From NCBI RefSeq assembly GCF_016862975.1, contig NZ_BONZ01000041.1, positions 1 through 64,000 on the forward strand: a stretch of 64,000 nt of DNA. Direction: 5' to 3'. Made by a program: the position numbers and the translations under genes. Position 1 is the stretch's first letter; each line of letters begins with the position of its first letter. Shown here piece after piece: positions 57,597-64,000 of the stretch. The notes under the pieces were generated by a model. That model made no database searches. It worked only from the letters and a program-made list of their open reading frames with translations, and had not been told where the DNA came from. This stretch comes from Rugosimonospora africana (lineage in GTDB: Bacteria > Actinomycetota > Actinomycetes > Mycobacteriales > Micromonosporaceae).

Positions 57597-58412
57597 TCAG
57601 CCCTGCGTGACCGCGACCTGCAGCTCGGTCACGCCCTCCTCGGGCTTGTCCGGGTGGTAGTCCAGGTAGACCTCCCGGTGGTAGCCGACCGGACGGTACC
57701 CGTTGTCCTCGATCCAGCGGGCCAGCGTCTGCAGGCTGCCCATCACGTCGTCCATGTGCCCGTGGTGGACGATGGTCGCCGCGGAAATCGCCGGCAGGTC
57801 GACGACCGCGAAGTCCTGGCCGGCGCTCGGGCCGGTCGCGACCGGCATCCCGGCGTGCACCGTCACCGCGTCGCCGGCCGGCTCGTAATACGCGATCGCC
57901 GGACCGGCCGGGGTCACGCCGGCCGCCTCCAGGCGCCGGAACAACTCCGGGTACATCGGCACGATGACCGGCGAGATGTGTTCGGGACCGTACCCGGCGG
58001 CGGTGTCGGCCAGCTCCGCTATGCGGAGCGGGGCGACCGGCTTGAGTACGACGTCCTCGGTGTTCATGTGGCCCTCCGTCTCGATGATCCGGAGCCTCGC
58101 CTCCACACCGGCCAACCGGGCCGCGTCCGCGCTCAGCTGGGCCTCCAGCTGCGCGCGCCGCAGGCGCAACATCCCGCGAAGCTCCCCGACGTCGATTTCG
58201 TCGTCGAGGATCGTCCGGACCTGTTGCAACGTGAACCCCAGGTCCTTCAGGGCGATGATGCGGTTGAGCCGGCCGAGCTGCCCGGCGTTGTAGTAGCGGT
58301 ACCCGCTGGCCGCATCGACCGCGGCGGGGATCAGCAGCCCCGTCGCGTCGTAGTGGCGCAGCATCCGGACCGATACCCGGCCGAGTTTGGCGAAGTCTCC
58401 GATGGTGAACAT
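57597..58412 (-). CDS. MerR-family regulator with GyrI-like effector domain
   Basis: Protein of 271 aa from ATG 58412. MFTIGDFAKLGRVSVRMLRH, then ATGLLIPAAVDAASGYRYYN, is the MerR DNA-binding domain; a coiled coil (LRLRRAQLEAQLSADAARL) follows and the C-terminal ~155 residues form a GyrI-like ligand-binding domain as in BmrR/TipA-like regulators (YPELFRRLEAAG, VVDLPAISAATIVHHG). Such proteins sense cationic or hydrophobic drugs and bend promoter DNA. No efflux gene adjoins. Confidence 0.88.
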   Translation of the reverse strand: MFTIGDFAKLGRVSVRMLRHYDATGLLIPAAVDAASGYRYYNAGQLGRLNRIIALKDLGFTLQQVRTILDDEIDVGELRGMLRLRRAQLEAQLSADAARLAGVEARLRIIETEGHMNTEDVVLKPVAPLRIAELADTAAGYGPEHISPVIVPMYPELFRRLEAAGVTPAGPAIAYYEPAGDAVTVHAGMPVATGPSAGQDFAVVDLPAISAATIVHHGHMDDVMGSLQTLARWIEDNGYRPVGYHREVYLDYHPDKPEEGVTELQVAVTQG

Positions 58413-58559
58413 GGCACGTCCCACGGTCGGGCCTGACACCGTGTGAGAGTCAAGGCCGCGTCACGGTCGGCACCCATCCTGCCCGATGCCCGGCCGGCAC
58501 CGCCCGCCGGCCGCGAACACAACTTGCGGCGGGCACGCCGGTCGGCCACGGTGGGACCC

Positions 58560-59315
58560 ATGCGGGTCGCGGTGCTGTCTGACATTCACGGGGTACTGCC
58601 GGCACTCGACGCGGTCCTCGCCGAGCCGGACGTGCGGTCCGCCGATCGCATCGTCCTCACCGGCGACCTGGCCGCCGGGCCGCAGCCGGTCGAGACCCTC
58701 GACGCGTTGACCGCGCTCGGCGACCGCGCCGTGTGGGTCCGCGGCAACGCCGACCGTGAGCTGGTCACGCTCCACCGCGACGGGCAGGCGTCCGTGCCCG
58801 ACCCGGTCGCCCCGTGGGCGGCCGCACAGCTGCGACCCGACCAGGTCGACCTGCTCGACTCGCTGCCGCTGTCGGCGGTCCTCGACATCGACGGGTTCGG
58901 CCCGATCCTGTTCTGCCACGCGACTCCCCGTGACGACGAGGAGGTCGTGCTCGTCGACAGCCGGCTCGACCGGTGGACGGAGGTGTTCGCCACCCTGGAC
59001 GCGTCGGTGTCCACAGTGGTCTGCGGGCACACCCACATGTCGTTCGTGAGGCTCGTCGACCGGCGGCTGGTGGTCAACCCGGGCAGCGTCGGCATGCCGT
59101 ACGGGGGCCCGGGAGCGCATTGGGCGATGCTGGACGGCGACCGGGGCGTGACGATGCGCCGTACCCGGTTCGACGTCGACGCCGCCTGTGCCCGGATGAG
59201 CGAGGAGTCGGCGTACCCGAAGGCGCGCGAGTTCGCCGAGTACTTCCTGCGGTCGAAGGCGTCGGACACCGACGCCCTGCGGGTCTTCGGCCCGCGCGAC
59301 GGCCGCACGACCTGA
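58560..59315 (+). CDS. Calcineurin-like metallophosphoesterase (YfcE/MJ0936-like)
   Basis: Protein of 251 aa. All metal motifs are intact: VLSDIHGVLPAL (DxH), LTGDLAAGPQP (GDxxxxG), VRGNADRELV (GNxD), LFCHATP and VCGHTHMSF (GHTH), then NPGSVGMP. Phosphodiesterases of this type act on cyclic nucleotides or artificial diesters. ATG 58560 has GGTGGGA upstream; divergent from the MerR gene with a 147-bp spacer. Confidence 0.88.
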   Translation: MRVAVLSDIHGVLPALDAVLAEPDVRSADRIVLTGDLAAGPQPVETLDALTALGDRAVWVRGNADRELVTLHRDGQASVPDPVAPWAAAQLRPDQVDLLDSLPLSAVLDIDGFGPILFCHATPRDDEEVVLVDSRLDRWTEVFATLDASVSTVVCGHTHMSFVRLVDRRLVVNPGSVGMPYGGPGAHWAMLDGDRGVTMRRTRFDVDAACARMSEESAYPKAREFAEYFLRSKASDTDALRVFGPRDGRTT

Positions 59316-59370
59316 CCCGGGCGCGTCCGTCCGGCGTGCGCGTTCACCGGCGTTCGGCGGGCGGCCCGGC

Positions 59371-60390
59371 TCAGCCGGACAGCAACTCGTACAGGTGCCG
59401 GGCGATCGGCCACACCCCCTCGGAGCTGTTGGAGATCACCGTGTGGGTGAGCCCGGTTCCCGGCCGGTGCACGCTGCGGAACGAGACTCCGGCGTCGTAC
59501 CCGTCCAGGATCACCGCGTCGCTCGACCCGTGCAGCCAGAAGCCGAGGCCGTAGCGCATCCGATCGCTCGCGCGGCTGCGTGGCCGGACCAGCTCGGCGA
59601 CCCACCGGTGCGGCACGATCCGCCCGCCGAACAGAGCCCGCCAGAACGCGCTCAGGTCGGCGGCCGTGGAGTAGATCCCGCCGTCGCCGCCGGCCCGCAC
59701 GGGTAGGTGCAGCAGGTTGGTGCGCGGTTGGGTGGCCGACAGGTACCCGATCGCGGTCCGGTCCGGCAACTCGTCGGAGCGCAGGAACTCGGTGTCGGGC
59801 ATGCCCGCCGGTACGCAGACGCGTTCCCGCACGAGGTCGGGGAACGGCACCCCGCCGGTACGCTCGGCGATCAGCGCCAGCACCACGTAGCCGCCGTTGC
59901 AGTACGAGAACCGCTGCCCCGGGGCGAACTTCGCCGGGTACCCGTCGAGCACCGTCAGGTACTGCTCGGTGGTCGCCAGTTCGTGCACCGGTACCGGCAC
60001 GAGGTAGTCGGTCACCGCGTGGTCGGCTTCCTCGTCGACGTAGTCCCCGATGCCCGAGCGGTGGGCCAGCAGCTGCTCGACGGTGACGTCGTCGCCGATC
60101 AGCGGCAGGTCCTTGCCGAGCACCGAGCGCGCGGTGGTGGACAGCCGCAGCGCGCCGTCCTCTATGAGGCTCACCATGGTCAGGGCGGTCAACCCCTTGG
60201 TGCCGCTGGCGATCGCGAACCGGGTGTCCACGGTGTTGGGTATCCGGTGGGCCCGGTGAGCCATCCCGTAGGCGGCGGCGAACGACCTCCCGCCGGTCCC
60301 CGGCACCGGCGCGGGATCGTCCACTGCCACGACACCGGCGAACCCGGTGGCGGCGGCGATCGCCTCGACCTGTTCGGCCAGCGACGGCAT
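59371..60390 (-). CDS. Beta-lactamase-fold serine hydrolase
   Basis: Protein of 339 aa from ATG 60390 (GTG 60411 is an alternative; neither has a clear ribosome site). FAIASGTKGLTALTMVSLIE holds the SxxK motif, FSYCNGGYVVLALI the YxN motif, and the third box near GLGFWLHGSS is HGS-like instead of KTG. Such proteins include D-aminopeptidases, esterases and DD-peptidase homologs. No signal peptide, so intracellular. Divergent from the SGNH hydrolase. Confidence 0.82.
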   Translation of the reverse strand: MPSLAEQVEAIAAATGFAGVVAVDDPAPVPGTGGRSFAAAYGMAHRAHRIPNTVDTRFAIASGTKGLTALTMVSLIEDGALRLSTTARSVLGKDLPLIGDDVTVEQLLAHRSGIGDYVDEEADHAVTDYLVPVPVHELATTEQYLTVLDGYPAKFAPGQRFSYCNGGYVVLALIAERTGGVPFPDLVRERVCVPAGMPDTEFLRSDELPDRTAIGYLSATQPRTNLLHLPVRAGGDGGIYSTAADLSAFWRALFGGRIVPHRWVAELVRPRSRASDRMRYGLGFWLHGSSDAVILDGYDAGVSFRSVHRPGTGLTHTVISNSSEGVWPIARHLYELLSG

Positions 60391-60471
60391 GGGGGAAGGG
60401 TAGCCGGTCACATTGCCCGGCGCACGCGGGTTTCCCGCGGGATCACGCGGGTCGGGGCAGGGGTCAGTTCA

Positions 60472-60500
60472 TTGACAGTGGCCACTGTGCGGCTCAGAAT
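60472..60500 (+). promoter_or_regulatory. Promoter TTGACA-N17-CAGAAT of the SGNH hydrolase
   Basis: TTGACA at 60472-60477 and CAGAAT at 60495-60500 are spaced 17 bp and lie 38 bp before the ATG at 60539. Confidence 0.55.
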
Positions 60501-60538
60501 TTTGATCATCCTCGATCCCCGTCGTCCCAGGGAGCGCC

Positions 60539-61429
60539 ATGGAAAACTGGAGGGCCGCAAGCCCCCGCACCGCTCGCTGGTTCGTCGCGGCCACCGCCGC
60601 GATCGCCGCCAGCCTCTTCATCGGTACGCCAGCCAACGCGGCCGCACCCACCGGCCGTTACGTGGCGCTCGGCGACTCCTACACCTCCGGACCGCTCATC
60701 CCCAGCCAGGTGGACCTCAACTGCACCCGCTCCAACCACAACTACCCGTCGCTGGTGACCGCGTCGATCCACTCCTCGTCCTTCGCCGACGTCAGCTGTG
60801 GCGGCGCCACGACCAATGACATCCTCAATGCCGGCACCGGCGAACTCGGCCAGGCCGTTCCGGCGCAGATCAGCGCCGTCACCGCCAGTGCGGCGCTGGT
60901 CAGCGTCGGCATCGGCGGCAACGACATCGGCTTCACCGACATCATCGAGACCTGCGCCGAGGACAGCCTGTCCAACCCGCTGGGCAGCCCGTGCAAGAAC
61001 GAGTACACCGCCGGCGGCAGCGACCAGCTGCTCGCCCGGATCAACGCGACCGCGCCCAAGGTGGCCGCGGTGCTGAGCGCGATCCACGCGGCGGCGCCGG
61101 GCGCGCGGGTGGTGGTCGTCGGGTACACCGCGATCCTGCCGGACAGCGGTCTGGGCTGCTGGCCGGTCGTCCCGATCTCCTATGGCGACGTGTCCTACCT
61201 GCGCGGCGTCGAGAAGGCGCTGAACTCGATGCTGGCCAGCACCGCGGCCGCGCACGGCGCGACGTACGTCGACGTCTACACGCCGTCGATCGGCCACGAC
61301 TCGTGCAAGAGCAGCGGCACCCGGTGGACCGAGGGACTGGTACCCGGGACGTCGGCCGCCCCGTTCCACCCGAACGCGACCGGCGAGCAGGGCATGGCCA
61401 ACGCGGTCCTGGCCACCCTGGCCCGGTAG
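60539..61429 (+). CDS. Secreted SGNH/GDSL lipase-esterase
   Basis: Protein of 296 aa. Signal peptide (WFVAATAAIAASLFIGTPANA) followed directly by YVALGDSYTSGPLIP, block I with the catalytic Ser; SCGGATTND (block II Gly), GIGGNDIGF (block III Asn) and FHPNATGEQGM (block V, His). Three Cys pairs are placed as in Streptomyces secreted SGNH lipases (CTRSNHNYPS, CAEDSLSNPLGSPC, CWPVVP / SCKSSG). Acts on lipid or acyl esters outside the cell. AGGGAG precedes ATG 60539. Confidence 0.92.
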   Translation: MENWRAASPRTARWFVAATAAIAASLFIGTPANAAAPTGRYVALGDSYTSGPLIPSQVDLNCTRSNHNYPSLVTASIHSSSFADVSCGGATTNDILNAGTGELGQAVPAQISAVTASAALVSVGIGGNDIGFTDIIETCAEDSLSNPLGSPCKNEYTAGGSDQLLARINATAPKVAAVLSAIHAAAPGARVVVVGYTAILPDSGLGCWPVVPISYGDVSYLRGVEKALNSMLASTAAAHGATYVDVYTPSIGHDSCKSSGTRWTEGLVPGTSAAPFHPNATGEQGMANAVLATLAR

Positions 61430-61446
61430 CGGCGCCGAAGGCCGGA

Positions 61447-61479
61447 GGCGCCGGCCGGGTGACCGACCCGGCCGGCGCC
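61447..61479 (+). terminator. Hairpin terminator after the SGNH hydrolase
   Basis: GGCGCCGGCCGGGT and ACCCGGCCGGCGCC form a perfect 14-bp stem with loop GACCG. Confidence 0.85.
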
Positions 61480-61527
61480 CCGCTCTGTCCGGAACAGTCG
61501 TGTGTCTGGGTCACGATGTGCGGCGCG

Positions 61528-62247
61528 TCACTCGTGCGCCTGCCCGCCGTCGCCGGTACTGCCTCGGTGGCGCCTCGATCGAAGGTTCTCACCCGGGATC
61601 GACAGCCAGTAGAACGGGATCAGTGAAGTGATCACCAAGACGCCCAGCAGGGGGAGCACGACGCCGAGCCCGGTTCCCAGAGCGAGCCAGAAGGGCGCGG
61701 GCAGCAGACGCCTGCTGATCACGCTTGCCCCCTCGGGATCGATGGTCTTCGCGAGGAGCCGTTGGCCATGCTGCGCGTACCGCCAGATGAGGTTGAAGAG
61801 GATGGCCCCCAGCATGAAGGTGGTGCCGTAGAAAACGGTGGCCGCACGCTCGCCGTGCCCAGTGCGGAACGCCTGAGCGAGGACCGACGCGGTGAAGGGC
61901 AGGAACGCGCCGGTCATCAGCATCAAAGTGTTCAGCAGCAGCAGGATCCGATCGACGGACCGGATGTGGTCGAAGATGATGTGGTGATTGACCCAGGTCT
62001 GGCCGATCAGAAGGAATGTGATGGCGTAGGCGAGATAGGACGGCCACAGCGCCAGAAGACTCCGTCCCAGATGATCGGTTCCCGCCGGGAGGCGGATGTC
62101 CAGGACGAGGAGAGTGCTGATGATGGCGAAGACCGCATCGGTGAACCCGGTTACCCTCCTGGGCCCGCGCTCCACCCCGAACGCCGGGTCGGCTGCCCCC
62201 GCCCGCGGCCTCTGGGCCGAGGCCAGTTCCCGGATCCAGCGAGTCAT
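61528..62247 (-). CDS. TMEM175-family potassium-channel-like membrane protein
   Basis: Protein of 239 aa from ATG 62247; codons upstream in frame lack family character. RVTGFTDAVFAIISTLLVLD is the TMEM175 pore-helix signature RxxxFSDxVFAIxxTLL, with Thr for the Ser. Six membrane segments follow (SYLAYAITFLLIGQTWVNHH, ILLLLNTLMLMTGAFLPF and others). Bacterial members are tetrameric K+ leak channels in the plasma membrane. Codon use is slightly less GC-rich than its neighbours. Confidence 0.82.
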   Translation of the reverse strand: MTRWIRELASAQRPRAGAADPAFGVERGPRRVTGFTDAVFAIISTLLVLDIRLPAGTDHLGRSLLALWPSYLAYAITFLLIGQTWVNHHIIFDHIRSVDRILLLLNTLMLMTGAFLPFTASVLAQAFRTGHGERAATVFYGTTFMLGAILFNLIWRYAQHGQRLLAKTIDPEGASVISRRLLPAPFWLALGTGLGVVLPLLGVLVITSLIPFYWLSIPGENLRSRRHRGSTGDGGQAHE

Positions 62248-62655
62248 CGAAGCGCCCACTGCGCTGGCCGGGTACCGGGGAATGACGGTGTCACGGCGCG
62301 GATGTGCCCTCCGGCTCGGAGCGAAACGAGTCAATTGAGGGCGTAATCGGTAGCTTATCCGGTTATTCGGCGTACCGGAGCGGAACTCTGAGTCCGGGGC
62401 GCCGGACGATTCGGATCCCGAGACAAGGCGCTCGCATCGCGCTGCCATCGAGTCTCCCGCACCGTCGGATGCGAGCGGGCCTCGAGTGACAGTTGCCGGC
62501 GGATCGGCACTAGTGTCCTGCACCGATTCTACCGGAGACCTCGCCATTCATCGATCACCGACACGCCGACCACGGCGTTTCGCCCCTGCCCATTTTTGAA
62601 AAACGGCCAGCGGTGTTTTCAAAGTTGTCGGTGGGTCGGTGGATACTTCGCGGCT
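62248..62655. other. Region upstream of the TnpB gene, no supported gene
   Basis: GC content drops here compared with the flanks (CATTTTTGAAAAACGG and GTGTTTTCAAAG at ~62580-62630). This may be the left end of the IS605-type element; no inverted repeats are expected for that class, and the exact border cannot be fixed from this sequence alone. Confidence 0.4.

Positions 62656-64000
<1,345 letters not shown>

Overview
The window comes from a very GC-rich actinobacterium. Evidence for this is strong G/C bias at third codon positions, frequent GTG starts and ATGA/GTGA overlaps, an Rpf/LysM protein under a c-di-AMP (ydaO-type) riboswitch, a mycothiol-dependent-isomerase-family protein, a DyP-encapsulin pair, DrrA/B-type ABC genes and many PadR/MarR/MerR regulators. 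A Micromonosporaceae-like host (Actinocatenispora, Micromonospora and relatives) fits the gene content, but this is inference; no rRNA or tRNA is present.

Layout. (1) 0.1-5.8 kb, + strand: a tight operon of 6-pyruvoyl-tetrahydropterin-synthase-like enzyme, GT4 glycosyltransferase, methyltransferase, flippase-like membrane protein, RibD-type reductase and GTP cyclohydrolase II. This looks like an uncharacterised pterin/deazapurine-type pathway with a glycosylated, possibly membrane-translocated product. (2) 5.9-8.3 kb: a lincosamide-nucleotidyltransferase-like gene behind a 16-bp repeat array, and a secreted beta-helix protein. (3) 8.3-15 kb: a decayed phage/integrative-element island. It lies between a truncated DUF222/HNH endonuclease and a truncated M1 aminopeptidase that is fused in frame to a phage gene; its big tail gene carries two frameshifts and two stops. 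(4) 15-25 kb: FAD reductase, encapsulin with its DyP cargo, a cytochrome P450, PadR/SDR, a lipoprotein. (5) 25-33 kb: an SDR-FAH-DHDPS catabolic operon, a GNAT, two small related orphan proteins, a PadR regulator and a molybdate/tungstate transporter with permease and ATPase fused. (6) 33-45.5 kb: hydrolases, a large membrane KAP-like NTPase, a MarR regulator, and a five-gene family-5 SBP/Dpp-type ABC importer. (7) 45.9-50.9 kb: five overlapping genes (cupin, DrrA-like ATPase, ABC-2 permease, MGDG-synthase-like GT, glycoside hydrolase), surrounded by REP-like palindromes. (8) 51-64 kb: Rpf, a two-component system with a second degenerate sensor, MerR, phosphoesterase, beta-lactamase-fold and SGNH hydrolases, a TMEM175-like channel, and a TnpB nuclease gene cut by the window end.

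Two patterns cross gene boundaries. At least a dozen genes and several spacers contain short tandem arrays, often of 15-bp units, that add in-frame pentapeptides to linkers or termini. A family of imperfect palindromes built around GACTGGTCTGG recurs at 45.8, 49.7 and 51.1 kb, once inside the 3' end of a coding sequence. The most promising candidates for undescribed biology are the pterin-glycoside operon, the 46-51 kb transporter/glycosyltransferase/hydrolase cassette, the membrane KAP-like NTPase, the repeat-expansion phenomenon and the REP-like family.
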